The notes under the pieces were generated by a model. The model did not search any database and was not told where the DNA came from. It was given only the letters and a program-made list of their open reading frames with translations. A stretch of 64,000 nt of DNA from NCBI GenBank assembly GCA_021774335.1, contig JAJFJD010000043.1, forward strand, positions 1 to 64,000, written 5' to 3'. Below are positions 1 to 9,081 of this stretch, in pieces. Made by a program: the position numbers and the translations under genes. The DNA is from Alphaproteobacteria bacterium (GTDB taxonomy: Bacteria > Pseudomonadota > Alphaproteobacteria > UBA8366). Numbering within the stretch: position 1 is the stretch's first letter; each line of letters begins with the position of its first letter.

Positions 1-62
1 CCTTCGCAACCGCATCCCGTCGCATGGCCATCGTGCTCTTACCGCTAAGCCAACGCCGTTAG

Positions 63-818
63 TTATGTTGGATCAGGTTTCTTGTCGCGGCGCTCGATTG
101 CTTCCCGCTTTCCGTCCGGAAGTATCTTGTAGATTTCAGCGACTTCCTTTTCTTCGCTGATCATCCTATCGGCAATCAAGTTGACCAGTTTGAACAATGC
201 TTCCGCCGTGTCGGGCTTATCGTTTAAGTCCATTTGTCCGGGATGCACGGCTTCATTCCCGATAACCCGTACAGCGTCTAGTGCCTGCTGCACGCTCTTT
301 TGAAGTCCTCGCTTCACAAGGTCTCCAATCTGTTTATCGAGCGTATCGCCGTCAGCCTTTAAGTGCCCGACCAACATTTCGATGCACACGCGTAACATCG
401 CGGCAGCGGCGCGCGGCGACAAACTCAGAATTGCACGCGCTTCCTCGTACGTCGTTTTGACCTCATCGGGCAGATCATTGTTCGGGGGCGGCCCGGTTCG
501 CGCGGGCGGGTATACGAGCCGGTCGACAACCCACACAGAATACTTCTGGCAACTAATGCACTGACTGACGTTGAAATTACCAAAGTTTGTGGAGTTATGG
601 ACGGTGCTACCGCCGGCACGGAATAAGGTGTCCACCGGGAGCATTGTGGGAGCTTTCGCGCTACCGAGTTGACGCCCATACAGATGAAACCACTCATTGT
701 GGGCGAACGCACCGCAATGTGGACAGCAGAACGAAACACGCGTTATCGAAGGTGGGACATTTCCATCCTGCGTTTGTTCTTGCTCAGGGTAAGATTGGTC
801 TTCTGTGTCATCGGCCAT
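63..818 (-). CDS. DUF4145 domain-containing protein
   Basis: 251 aa. The N-terminal half has a probable zinc ribbon: CPHC at about residues 32-35 and CISC at about 87-90. The C-terminal half (about 120-225) is helical, with a conserved segment (LSLSPRAAAAMLRVCIE) and a later RVIGNEAVHPG stretch typical of DUF4145. The domain's biochemical role is unsettled; it often occurs in or beside restriction and other defence genes on mobile elements. It lies next to a recombinase in DNA of lower GC than the rest of the window, so it is probably cargo of the same element. The ATG at 818 follows an AGGCGG-like ribosome site. Confidence 0.8.
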   Translation of the reverse strand: MADDTEDQSYPEQEQTQDGNVPPSITRVSFCCPHCGAFAHNEWFHLYGRQLGSAKAPTMLPVDTLFRAGGSTVHNSTNFGNFNVSQCISCQKYSVWVVDRLVYPPARTGPPPNNDLPDEVKTTYEEARAILSLSPRAAAAMLRVCIEMLVGHLKADGDTLDKQIGDLVKRGLQKSVQQALDAVRVIGNEAVHPGQMDLNDKPDTAEALFKLVNLIADRMISEEKEVAEIYKILPDGKREAIERRDKKPDPT

Positions 819-856
819 GCCGCCTACTTATGCGCGAAAATAGGAAAGATCAAGCT

Positions 857-2137
857 TTAGTACCTAACCTTGGCCAGCGCCTTGGCTTTCACCGCCAACG
901 TCGAACCGCCGCTGTAGAGCCCATACGTCATAGTGTTCTTCTCGTGGCCCAGTAGGTCGGCCGCGACATTCTCCGGCACGCCGGCGTTCTCCAATTGCGT
1001 AGCCACGGTCTTGCGGATGCTGTGGAAGACGTATCGTCTTTCGTACCGCAATTGCGTCTTGAGCCGGCCGAACCGTTTTCCTATAGCGTCGCTGCGGTAG
1101 CCGTACTTGTTGGACTTCAAACCAGACAACAGGTAGCCGTCCTCGGATGCCTTGGTGAGCCGTTTGACCGTCGACTTGATGGCCATGTGTATCGGCACCT
1201 CGCGAACGCCGGCCGCCGTTTTGCTATCCGTAATCTTGAGATGGTCGGTAGCCACGTTCTTGAGTTCCAGGGCGCACAATTCCTCGATCCGGCATCCGGT
1301 GTACGCCGCAAGTTCGATCAGGTCGCGCAAGGTTTCATCCTTGCCGGCGGACTGGATCAAGTACGGGATGTCTCTCGCTTCGAACGGCAGTCGTTCGTCA
1401 GTTCGTACCCGTGGCGCTCTGGGAAGCTCGATGCCGTCGAACGGGCTGGCGTCCCGTGGCGCTTCCTCTAATCCCTGAAGATATTTCCAGTACCCTCTTA
1501 GGGCGCTCAGGACGCGCAGCACTGTCTTAGGCTTCACACCGAGCCCGATGATCCAATGTTGAACCGCTAGGCGCTCTATCTGTTCAACCGTTTCGAATTC
1601 GTTGGCGAACCTCATTACGTCCGACCGCTGCATGGCCTTCGTCTTGTCTGTCACGTTCGACTGGGCCAACCATTCGTCGACGCGTGCTGCGAACACCACC
1701 TTCGAGCCGGTGGCCCGGTTGTAAAAGTCGGACGCTTCGGGAACCTGCGACGGTCGCTGATGCCGGTCCCAGTCCATATTGGCGTACGCGATATCATCGG
1801 CGGCCAACTGGATCGATTCTTTGATGTTGTCTCGTTCCCGATCCGACTTGGCCCGCGCCAGTGCTCTGCGATAGAACGCCGCGTCATCATCGTTCGGCTC
1901 GCCCCTCGCCTCGGCTAGCTCTGCACGCCATCGGGCTAGATGTGTCCCTACCCGCTCCTTCGCCTTGGTCAAGCTGTCCGTTTCAAGCGACGCAACGAAC
2001 CGGAACTTGCGTTTGCCGTTGCTGCCGAGCTTCTGTTGCAGGTCTTTGGGTACGCCCATGACCGCGTAGTAGCGGCCCCGGCGAAGCTCGATGTTCGAGG
2101 CTGGTCGCTTGTGAATGCGGTAGTTGTTCCGGGCCAT
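857..2137 (-). CDS. Tyrosine recombinase (phage/island integrase)
   Basis: 426 aa from the internal ATG at 2137; a GTG at 2170 would add 11 residues. The N-terminus resembles the DUF6538 segment of alphaproteobacterial integrases, followed by a SAM-like core-binding domain around residues 150-230. The catalytic domain shows Arg in YTGCRIEEL (about 283), Lys about 306, the H-x-x-R box HSIR (about 372-375), the second His in LLGHE (about 398) and the Tyr in GLYSGG (about 408). All catalytic residues are present, so it is probably active. It is transcribed leftwards, away from the candidate attachment site at 2246-2263, and so marks the right end of an integrated element. Confidence 0.9.
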   Translation of the reverse strand: MARNNYRIHKRPASNIELRRGRYYAVMGVPKDLQQKLGSNGKRKFRFVASLETDSLTKAKERVGTHLARWRAELAEARGEPNDDDAAFYRRALARAKSDRERDNIKESIQLAADDIAYANMDWDRHQRPSQVPEASDFYNRATGSKVVFAARVDEWLAQSNVTDKTKAMQRSDVMRFANEFETVEQIERLAVQHWIIGLGVKPKTVLRVLSALRGYWKYLQGLEEAPRDASPFDGIELPRAPRVRTDERLPFEARDIPYLIQSAGKDETLRDLIELAAYTGCRIEELCALELKNVATDHLKITDSKTAAGVREVPIHMAIKSTVKRLTKASEDGYLLSGLKSNKYGYRSDAIGKRFGRLKTQLRYERRYVFHSIRKTVATQLENAGVPENVAADLLGHEKNTMTYGLYSGGSTLAVKAKALAKVRY

Positions 2138-2245
2138 ATGTCGGGTATCTCGTAATGCCTGAGACCACACGCGTAGACCACACGCGGAGTTAAAAAAACC
2201 CTTATATCACAGTATTCCGGACTAGATCGGGTGGCTAAGTGGAGC

Positions 2246-2263
2246 ATCCCGCTCCCTCCGCCA
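2246..2263 (+). other. Candidate attachment site: 3' end of a tRNA-Ser or tRNA-Sec gene
   Basis: The 18 bases ATCCCGCTCCCTCCGCCA parse as the end of a tRNA: last T-loop bases, a 5-nt T-stem strand (CCCGC), a 7-nt acceptor strand (TCCCTCC), discriminator G and CCA. The upstream sequence does not pair to complete a T-arm, so this is a fragment and not a gene. G73 with this acceptor fits tRNA-Ser or tRNA-Sec best. It lies about 110 bp upstream of the integrase start, as expected of an att repeat left by integration into a tRNA 3' end. The matching intact tRNA would be outside the window. Confidence 0.4.
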
Positions 2264-2415
2264 GTTGCCCATAGCCCTCGGGTCTGTATCGTGCCGGCAC
2301 GAAATTCGTCCAGTCACGGCAGTTAACGTGTCAATGCCGATACAAATCGTTTATACGACACTTCATCGCGCTCCACGCGCGCCGGTGTTATCGCACCGCT
2401 GACAGGGAGACCCGA

Positions 2416-2829
2416 ATGAACGCGCAATTTAGCCTTTTCTTGTCGAGCCTTTCTCAGTTCTTGCTATTCTTCGTTGCCGCGGCGGTGATGACAGTAATCT
2501 TCGTCGTCATCTATACCCGTGTCACGCGGCACAATGAACTAGCCCTAATCAAGGAAAATTCGAAGGCCGCCGCGCTGGCTTTTTCCGGCAGCCTGATCGG
2601 ATTTGCCTTGCCGCTGGCCTCCATCATGATCCATTCCCCCACGGTTTTGGGAATGGTGCTTTGGGGATTGGTCGCGCTGATCGTTCAGGTGCTGGTTTAC
2701 CTAGTCCTTCGCCTGCCCATGCCAAAGCTCTCAGAGCGCATCGACAAAGGCGAGGTGGCCGCGGGGATTTGGCTTGGCTCCTGTTCGATCGTCGGCGGTA
2801 TTTTGAATGCCGCCGCCATGACGCCCTGA
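2416..2829 (+). CDS. DUF350 (YjfL/UPF0719-like) integral membrane protein
   Basis: 137 aa, with four predicted membrane helices at about residues 10-32, 47-68, 75-95 and 112-133. Length and pattern, including SGSLIGFALPLASI in helix 2 and a repeated two-helix unit, fit the DUF350 family of inner membrane proteins, whose function is unknown. The start follows a GGGAG ribosome site. It stands alone between the integrated element and a minus-strand MmgE/PrpD gene. Confidence 0.75.
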   Translation: MNAQFSLFLSSLSQFLLFFVAAAVMTVIFVVIYTRVTRHNELALIKENSKAAALAFSGSLIGFALPLASIMIHSPTVLGMVLWGLVALIVQVLVYLVLRLPMPKLSERIDKGEVAAGIWLGSCSIVGGILNAAAMTP

Positions 2830-2901
2830 ACACGTGAAGACATGGTGCGGCGGCATTGTCAGGCTAACTCCACTTGAGCCAGGCAAGGACGATCCGTAGC
2901 A

Positions 2902-2955
2902 GCGGCGTATGTCGCCGCAATAGATTTCTCAAGAGTCGCCCGGAGCGATCCGGGC
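2902..2955. terminator. Two hairpins between convergent genes
   Basis: Two perfect inverted repeats lie between the ends of the DUF350 and MmgE/PrpD genes: GCGGCG-TATGT-CGCCGC (2902-2918) and GCCCGGA-GCGA-TCCGGGC (2938-2955). Neither has a clean T-tract; the first is followed on the plus strand by AATAGATTTC. They may act as a bidirectional terminator. Confidence 0.35.
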
Positions 2956-2989
2956 GGCTCGACGGCTGCCTCAAAAAATAGAAATTCGC

Positions 2990-4354
2990 TCAGGCACCGC
3001 CCAATTCGTCGATCAGGGTTTTGACCGTGGGGATCGTCTCGAGAGACTCCAGCGCCGCGATGGAGCGTTCCAGCCCTTCGCCTTTCAGCACACGCGCCGC
3101 GCAGCCGCGATATTTGTCCACCAGTTCGTCGCGGGTCATCGGGTTCCCCGGGCTGCCACGCGCCGCGTCCACCTGCTTGGTGAAGGTCCGGCCGTCTTTC
3201 ATCGTGATGGTGACCGGGGTCCGGCGGCGGGATTCCCTGTTGTCCGGCCATTCCGGGTGGGCGGTGACCACGGTTTTGTCCAACGCGGCCCGCATCCGCG
3301 GCGCGCTGCAATAGCTGTCCGAGAACGAGTCCAAATCCACGCGGCGGTCCAGCAGCATCGCCGCCAGAACGTAGTCGATCGAGAACTTGCCGCGAAAACC
3401 ATCCTCGGGTTTGTGGAACCGCACGACATCGAGGAGATCCGGATGGACATCCACCTCCAGCCGTTCGACGTCGTCGAAGTGGATATCGTGCTCCACCACC
3501 AGCGCCTCCGCCGCATCCAGCGCGCGCAGGTTGCCGCCGCAGCAGGGATATCGTTTGACCGTCAGACCGGGGTCCACGATCGACCAGTGCGTTCCCAGCC
3601 CATCGGCCATCTTGTCGAGCGTGTAGTTCCCGTCGCCATGGAACGCCGAATAGAAGCCGTAGTCGCCTTCGAGACCAGCCGGGTCGGCACCATAGTCCTT
3701 CCGCGCGAGCAGCACCGAGGTCACCCCGGCGCGGGCCGCGTTGCCGGCGTGAATACCCTTACCCCAGGTGCCGAAATGCTGTGTCAGCCCGCCGGCGTTC
3801 GCCGCCGCGAGCCCGATGGCCACCCCCATCTGCTTGGGGTTCAGCCCGACGATGCTGCCGGCCCCCGCCGCCGCGGCCGAACACCCATAAAGCGAGGTGG
3901 GGTGAAATCCGGTCTTCCGCAGCACATGCTCGTGCTGGCGGCCGGAGGACGACATCCGCTCGAACACCTCGAGGCCGACACAAACGGCAGCCACCAGGTC
4001 GGCGCCGGTAGCGCCCGTTTCCTCGGCCATGGCGAGGGCCGCCGGCAGGATGCAGGCGGTCGGATGGGAAAAGCCGGTATCGTCGTAGTCCAACAGATGC
4101 GCGAGCGAACCGTTGGCCCACGCAGCGGACACGACGCTGGTGCGCAGATCGGTCCCGAGGACGGTCGCCGTCGGCCCGCCGCCCTGCTCGCGCGTAATGT
4201 CCACAACGATACGCCCGGCGGGCTCCGCGGTCGCGGCGAGCGCCACGCCGGTGCAATCGAGGATGTGCCGTTTCGTTGCGGCGATCGCCTCGGCGCTGAT
4301 GTCATCAAGGTGCGTCTTACTGGCGAATTCGGAAAGAACCGTTGTTGCTTGCAT
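2990..4354 (-). CDS. MmgE/PrpD family protein
   Basis: 454 aa, normal length for the MmgE/PrpD fold, which includes 2-methylcitrate dehydratase, cis-aconitate decarboxylase and many uncharacterised lyases and isomerases. Family features are seen: an N-terminal helical region ending in LDCTGVALA, the segment LLDYDDTGFSHPTACILPAALA with the conserved Asp and His, and the C-terminal segment with DVDVHPD and KDGRTF. The substrate cannot be told from sequence. No methylcitrate genes are adjacent, so a propionate role is not supported. The ATG at 4354 lies 277 bp from the divergent selD, and that gap shows no gene. Confidence 0.85.
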   Translation of the reverse strand: MQATTVLSEFASKTHLDDISAEAIAATKRHILDCTGVALAATAEPAGRIVVDITREQGGGPTATVLGTDLRTSVVSAAWANGSLAHLLDYDDTGFSHPTACILPAALAMAEETGATGADLVAAVCVGLEVFERMSSSGRQHEHVLRKTGFHPTSLYGCSAAAAGAGSIVGLNPKQMGVAIGLAAANAGGLTQHFGTWGKGIHAGNAARAGVTSVLLARKDYGADPAGLEGDYGFYSAFHGDGNYTLDKMADGLGTHWSIVDPGLTVKRYPCCGGNLRALDAAEALVVEHDIHFDDVERLEVDVHPDLLDVVRFHKPEDGFRGKFSIDYVLAAMLLDRRVDLDSFSDSYCSAPRMRAALDKTVVTAHPEWPDNRESRRRTPVTITMKDGRTFTKQVDAARGSPGNPMTRDELVDKYRGCAARVLKGEGLERSIAALESLETIPTVKTLIDELGGA

Positions 4355-4631
4355 GGATATGTCCCACTCCGTTCGTGACGTTGCCTCGCCGCACCCGTCC
4401 CGTTTCGTCCGACAGAGGAATGATCGTATTCATCACAGTACCAAAGGCATCCAATCGGCCGCAACAAAGCCACCCGCGACCCATCCTCACCGTGACCATC
4501 GGCGGCGATAGGCCCAGCCCTTTCTCAAAACCACCATCAACGCGGTCAATCGGCGTATTCGGGGTTGGGGGGCGACCGGCGGCACGGTAGATTACCGGGA
4601 ATGTATTCGAGCTAGCGATGGAGGTCCGGTC

Positions 4632-5678
4632 ATGGACGCTGAGATCACGAGACTGACGGAGCTGTCCCACGGGGGCGGTTGAGGCTGCAAAGTAGCACCG
4701 TCGGTGCTTAAAGACATGCTGTCCAAATTACCGCCCGCCGCGGCAAATCCGGCACTCCTCGTCGGCTTCGAGACGGGGGACGACGCGGCCGTCTACAAGA
4801 TCAACGATGAACAGGGCGTGGTCGCGACCACCGATTTCTTCATGCCCATTGTCGATGATCCGTATGACTACGGCCGTATCGCGGCCACCAACGCGCTCTC
4901 CGATGTCTACGCCGTCGGCGGCAAGCCGATCATGGCGCTGGCCATCGCCGGGTTCCCCGTCAACAAGATGACGCAGGAGCAGATCCAACAGGTCCTCGCG
5001 GGCGGAACCCAAGCCTGCGCCGATGCGGGCGTGCCCATCGCCGGCGGCCATACCATCGATGCGCCCGAACCGATCTACGGGCTGGCGGTGATCGGCCTCG
5101 TGCCGCCCGACAAAATAAAGCGCAATTCCGACGCCCGGGACGGCGACGTGCTGATCTTGGGCAAGGGGCTCGGCGTCGGCATTCTCGGCGCGGCCATGAA
5201 CAAGGACGAACTCGATCCCGAAGGCTACAAGGAGATGGTGGAGAGCACGACGAAGCTCAATTCCATCGGCGCGGATTTAGCCGGGATGGATGGGGTTCAC
5301 GGCGTTACCGATGTCACCGGCTTCGGGCTCGGCGGCCATCTCTTTGAAATGTGCGAGGGGGCGGGTCTCACCGCCACGCTCGATTGGGACAGGCTGCCCA
5401 TCCTGCCGCACGCCCTGCATTACGCCAAAGAGGGCTACAACACGGGTGCCGCCAACCGCAATTGGCAGAGTTTCGGCGATAACGTCACAGTGCCCGGCGA
5501 TATGGACCAGTGGCAGAAGAACATGCTGATGGACCCGCAGACCTCGGGCGGCCTCATGGTGTCTTGCCCGCCTGACCGGGCGGATGCGCTGGTCGCCTTG
5601 TTCCATGAGCAGGGCTACGGCTTTGCATCGGTGGTTGGGGAAATGTCGGTGGGCGCGCCCCACGTCACGGTACGTTGA
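4632..5678 (+). CDS. selD: Selenide, water dikinase, selenocysteine-containing (UGA at codon 17)
   Basis: Makes selenophosphate from selenide and ATP for selenocysteine and seleno-tRNA synthesis. Reading through the TGA at 4680-4682 gives a 348-residue protein with LTELSHGGG-U-GCK at the N-terminus. Sec falls at residue 17 and is followed by Cys19 and Lys20, the same numbering as E. coli SelD (Cys17, Lys20). The ATG at 4632 has a strong GGAGGT site six bases upstream. The rest is canonical: GDDAAVY, TTDFFMPIVDDPYDYGRIAA, and PQTSGGL near the C-terminus. A start at the in-frame GTG 4704 would fall inside the SECIS hairpin and delete the catalytic region. Sec-containing SelD is known in several lineages. 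selA, selB and the Sec tRNA are not in the window. Confidence 0.95.
4694..4708 (+). promoter_or_regulatory. Bacterial SECIS hairpin of selD
   Basis: AGCACC-GTC-GGTGCT forms a perfect 6-bp stem with a GUC apical loop. The stem begins 11 nt and the loop 17 nt after the TGA at 4680-4682. Bacterial SECIS elements lie just downstream of the UGA, with the loop roughly 16-37 nt away and a G near its start; E. coli fdhF has a GGUC loop. The hairpin also encodes residues V21-L26 of SelD. Confidence 0.8.
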
Positions 5679-5725
5679 GGCGGCCTCCCATATAGAGGAC
5701 CGGTCCTAAAACGGGGCAGAGTCAC

Positions 5726-6190
5726 ATGACTGATAGTCCGTCCCACACGATGCGTCCCCTCGCGTCGGGCGACATCGGATTAATGCGCCAACTCCTCGAC
5801 GTCTTTGGCGACGCCTTCGAAGACAGGGAGACCTATACCGGGGCGCAACCGCGCGACGGTTATCTCGATGCGCTGCTCGGCGGCGATACGTTTATCGCGT
5901 TGGCCGCCCTACAGGGGGATACGGTCGTCGGCGGCCTCGCGGCCTATGAATTGAAGAAGTTCGAACGCGAACGCAGTGAAATCTATATCTACGATCTGGC
6001 GGTCGCCGCGGTGCATCGCCGCCTGGGAGTCGCAACCGGTCTCATCAATCATCTGAAAACCATTGCCGCGGCGCGCGGCGCCTATGTCATCTTCGTACAG
6101 GCCGACCATGTCGATCCGCCGGCTATCGCGCTCTACACCAAGCTCGGCGCCAGGGAAGACGTGCTGCATTTCGACATCGACGTCGCGTGA
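5726..6190 (+). CDS. GNAT acetyltransferase, AAC(3)-I-like
   Basis: 154 aa single GNAT domain. Similarity to aminoglycoside 3-N-acetyltransferases of the AAC(3)-I group is seen in the order of motifs: [13 protein letters not shown] start, [45 protein letters not shown] (acetyl-CoA-binding motif A, R-R-L-G-V-A) and a C-terminal [11 protein letters not shown]. Chromosomal members of the group often have unproven substrates, so resistance should not be assumed. It starts 47 bp after selD, with a 12-bp palindrome AGGACCGGTCCT (5696-5707) in the gap. The ribosome site is GGGGCAGAG-like. Confidence 0.75.
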   Translation: MTDSPSHTMRPLASGDIGLMRQLLDVFGDAFEDRETYTGAQPRDGYLDALLGGDTFIALAALQGDTVVGGLAAYELKKFERERSEIYIYDLAVAAVHRRLGVATGLINHLKTIAAARGAYVIFVQADHVDPPAIALYTKLGAREDVLHFDIDVA

Positions 6191-6217
6191 GGATCAAGTG
6201 GGACCGGCCCCCGCGCG

Positions 6218-8812
6218 CTACCCGTCCCGTTCCTCCAAACATGCCGTCAACGCCGTCGCGAGGCTCTCGACCTGCGGTGCCTCGAGGATGTCGGAATGCT
6301 GGCTGGCGATCGGCCTGACCTGCAGTTTGCCGCCGATCAAGGACTGCCAGCCGTCATAGGCATCCGGCGGGGTCCAGGCGTCGGGCTCTGCCCGGAACAG
6401 GACGGCGTCGCCATCGTATCGCCTGGCCTGATAAGACCGGATGGCGTGCACGTTCGCTTCCGACGGGTTACGCAGCCATTTCGGCGTCCGCGCCGAGACG
6501 CCGCCGAAAAGCCGCACCGCCCAAACGAACAGCCGCTGCCGCGTTGCGAGGGTGAGAAGCTCGAAGCCGTTGGCAAAACGGCGGGTGAAATATGGGACGA
6601 GGTCCGACGGTTTCAGCACGGTTAGTCGCCGCATGTGACGCCGGATCCAAAGCCCGACCGACGCATGCCGCGGACCTCCCTCCGCATGCGTGTCGATCAG
6701 ACCCAGCAGTGCTACGCCTTGGCCGTCGGCGCGAAGCTGTTGCGCCATCTCGAGGGCGATCCAGCCGCCCATGGAATATCCGGCGAGATGGTACGGACCG
6801 TCGGGCTGCACCGCACGCATCTCGTCGACATACCGTCTCGCCATATCCTCGACCGCGAGCAACGGTAGCGCGTCGCCATCCAGCCCCACCGATTGGATCC
6901 CGTAGAAGGGTTGCTCGGTCCCGAGGCACTGCGCCAACGCCCGGAAGTTCAGGACTTCGCCGTTCACGTCATGCACGCAGAAGACGGCCGAACGATGTCC
7001 TTCGGCTTGCAGCGGCACAAGGCAGGGTGACGGCGCGAGAGACTCGATCCGCGCGGCCATCTCCGCGATGGTGCCAGCTTCCAGCAAAACCGATCGCGGC
7101 AACCGCCGTCCGAGCGACTTCTCGATCGACAGGAACAGGTCGATTGCCTGCAGCGAATCGCCACCAAGATCGAAGAAGTCCTCATGCCGGCCGATCGCCT
7201 CCCGGCCCAACGCCGCACACCAACAGCGCGCCAGTACAGTCTCCAGCGCGCCGGAGGGCGGCTCCGCAGGCGCCTCCACAAGGTCCGGCGGCGGCAGTTC
7301 CTTGCGGGCGATCTTCCCGTTTGCGTCGAGCGGCAAGGCGTCCAAAAACACGACATGGCGCGGCACCATATGCCGCGGGAATTCCGCGGCGAGCGCCTGG
7401 CGCACCGTCGGCGCATCCAGGGTGGACAGGTCTCCGGCGACGATATAGGCCGCGACCCCCGGGTCCTCTCCATCGATGCTCGTCACGACCGCCGCGGTAA
7501 CATCGGACCGGGCCTCGATCGCCTCCTGGATAGCTTCCAGGTCGACCCATTGGCCGCGCAGCTTGACGCGAAAATCCGTACGGCCCAAATGCGTCAGGCA
7601 TCCGTGGGCATCCATGCGCCCAAGGTCGCCGCCGCGGTATATCCGCATTTCGGGGTCATCCGGGCATGGGGCGAATGCCTTCGCCGTCAGGTCGGGCCGC
7701 CGCCAATAGCCGCAGGCGAGGTACCGGCTGCGGATCGCGATTTCACCGACCTCACCCGCCGGCACTGCCGCACCGTCCGGTCCCAACAGCGAAGTCTCCA
7801 TATCGGGTGCCGCGAAGCCGATCGGCACGGCCCCAGACTCAGTCGACCCATCTGCTTCGATGAAATACTGACGGGTGAGACCGGTTTCCGTGGCGCCGAG
7901 GCCGTTCACCAACACGCAAGGCGGCGGGAAATTCTCCTGGAACAAGGCAACGTGCCGGCTGAAGGCTTGGTCGCCTTCGAGACGGATCACGCGCAAACTC
8001 GGGAAACCTTCCCCGGTTGTGACAAGGCGTTCGAATATCGACGGGACCGAATGAAACATCGTCATCCGGTCATCCCGAACCCGACCGGCAAGCGCCGCGA
8101 CGCCTTCGGCGCGGACATCCACCGGATAGACCGACGCGCCATTCAACACGGCGGCAAACAAGGTGGACACCGTGCCCGAGAAGCTGGGCGACTGGATCAA
8201 GCTGAGCCGGTCGTCCGCGCCGATCTTGAGGGTATTGGTGTAACGCAGGATGTTGTGCAGCACATTACGATGACTGTCGAAGACCCCCTTGGGCGTGCCC
8301 GTCGACCCGGAGGTATAGAATATGTACACGGGGTCGTCCGGGTTGCGCGGGATGGCAGGGTCCGACGCGTCGCCGGTCGACATCGCAACTTCGATCCCGA
8401 CGACCGGGCATCGCGGCGTCGCGAAATCGGCCCCCCTGCCGGCATGCACCGCGTCCGCGAGAATGCCCTGCACCGACGCGTTCTCCAACTTCGCGGAAAT
8501 CGCATTGTCCGGTTCGGAGAAATCCAGCGGGACGTAAATCTTGCCCGCCTTGACCGCCCCCAGGATCGCCGCAACCGCATTCGCACCTTGATGCGCCGCG
8601 ATCGCAACCGGCTTGAGGCCGTCGCCGAATTCGGCGAGCAGACGATTGGCGATCCGGTTCGAATGGCGGTCGAGATCGGTATAGGTCCATTCCACCGCGC
8701 CGGCCTTCACCGCCCTTTCCCCCGCGAACAACGAAACCTGCTCGCGGAATCGGTCGGCAATGGATCCTTCCAGGGCCGATCTCGGAAATTCGTTGAAAGG
8801 CCGGGCCAGCAT
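6218..8812 (-). CDS. NRPS-like synthetase with A-PCP-TE domains
   Basis: 864 aa from ATG 8812, chosen because GGAAAGGA lies just upstream; a longer frame reaches 8905. Domains in order: adenylation (about 20-510) with core motifs YTSGSTGTPKG (about 166-176), NGLGATETG (303-311), YRGGDLGR (392-399) and NGKIARKEL with the A10 Lys (about 500-504); a carrier protein with LGGDSLQ and phosphopantetheine Ser about 553; and an alpha/beta-hydrolase thioesterase with GYSMGG (Ser about 680) and a late His in SQHSD. There is no condensation domain, so it would activate, load and release or dimerise one acid. The substrate is not predictable by eye. No transferase or other NRPS module is adjacent. Confidence 0.88.
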   Translation of the reverse strand: MLARPFNEFPRSALEGSIADRFREQVSLFAGERAVKAGAVEWTYTDLDRHSNRIANRLLAEFGDGLKPVAIAAHQGANAVAAILGAVKAGKIYVPLDFSEPDNAISAKLENASVQGILADAVHAGRGADFATPRCPVVGIEVAMSTGDASDPAIPRNPDDPVYIFYTSGSTGTPKGVFDSHRNVLHNILRYTNTLKIGADDRLSLIQSPSFSGTVSTLFAAVLNGASVYPVDVRAEGVAALAGRVRDDRMTMFHSVPSIFERLVTTGEGFPSLRVIRLEGDQAFSRHVALFQENFPPPCVLVNGLGATETGLTRQYFIEADGSTESGAVPIGFAAPDMETSLLGPDGAAVPAGEVGEIAIRSRYLACGYWRRPDLTAKAFAPCPDDPEMRIYRGGDLGRMDAHGCLTHLGRTDFRVKLRGQWVDLEAIQEAIEARSDVTAAVVTSIDGEDPGVAAYIVAGDLSTLDAPTVRQALAAEFPRHMVPRHVVFLDALPLDANGKIARKELPPPDLVEAPAEPPSGALETVLARCWCAALGREAIGRHEDFFDLGGDSLQAIDLFLSIEKSLGRRLPRSVLLEAGTIAEMAARIESLAPSPCLVPLQAEGHRSAVFCVHDVNGEVLNFRALAQCLGTEQPFYGIQSVGLDGDALPLLAVEDMARRYVDEMRAVQPDGPYHLAGYSMGGWIALEMAQQLRADGQGVALLGLIDTHAEGGPRHASVGLWIRRHMRRLTVLKPSDLVPYFTRRFANGFELLTLATRQRLFVWAVRLFGGVSARTPKWLRNPSEANVHAIRSYQARRYDGDAVLFRAEPDAWTPPDAYDGWQSLIGGKLQVRPIASQHSDILEAPQVESLATALTACLEERDG

Positions 8813-9081
8813 TTCCTTTCCCCAAAGCCAACTACGACGCCGTTCCGTCGCGTGCCATAAATTTAGCACGCCCCGGTCCGCCGCGACCCTGTCCAAACAG
8901 AACAAGATCGGAACGATCCCGACCGAATTAAGATGTCATGTTCATTAGAGAATCGCGGAAATCAGGGGTATTAGGACATTCGGCTACCACCGAATCCGCG
9001 CGCTTGCGACTCTTCGGGGCATGCTGGCTAGGCAACTTGCCCTTCTACCCCGAAGGCCGTGCCCCGATGGGGAGGAATTCG

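Noticed and set aside
4704..5678. Start of selD at GTG 4704
   Set aside because: It would sit inside the SECIS stem, remove Sec17, Cys19 and Lys20, and lacks a ribosome site; ATG 4632 has GGAGGT upstream.
5696..5707. 12-bp palindrome AGGACCGGTCCT before the acetyltransferase gene as an operator
   Set aside because: A single short GC-rich palindrome in a 47-bp gap; too little to support a regulatory call.
7184..8860. 558-codon open frame opposite the synthetase
   Set aside because: Low-complexity Arg/His-rich composition and no motifs; antisense of a strongly supported A-PCP-TE gene.
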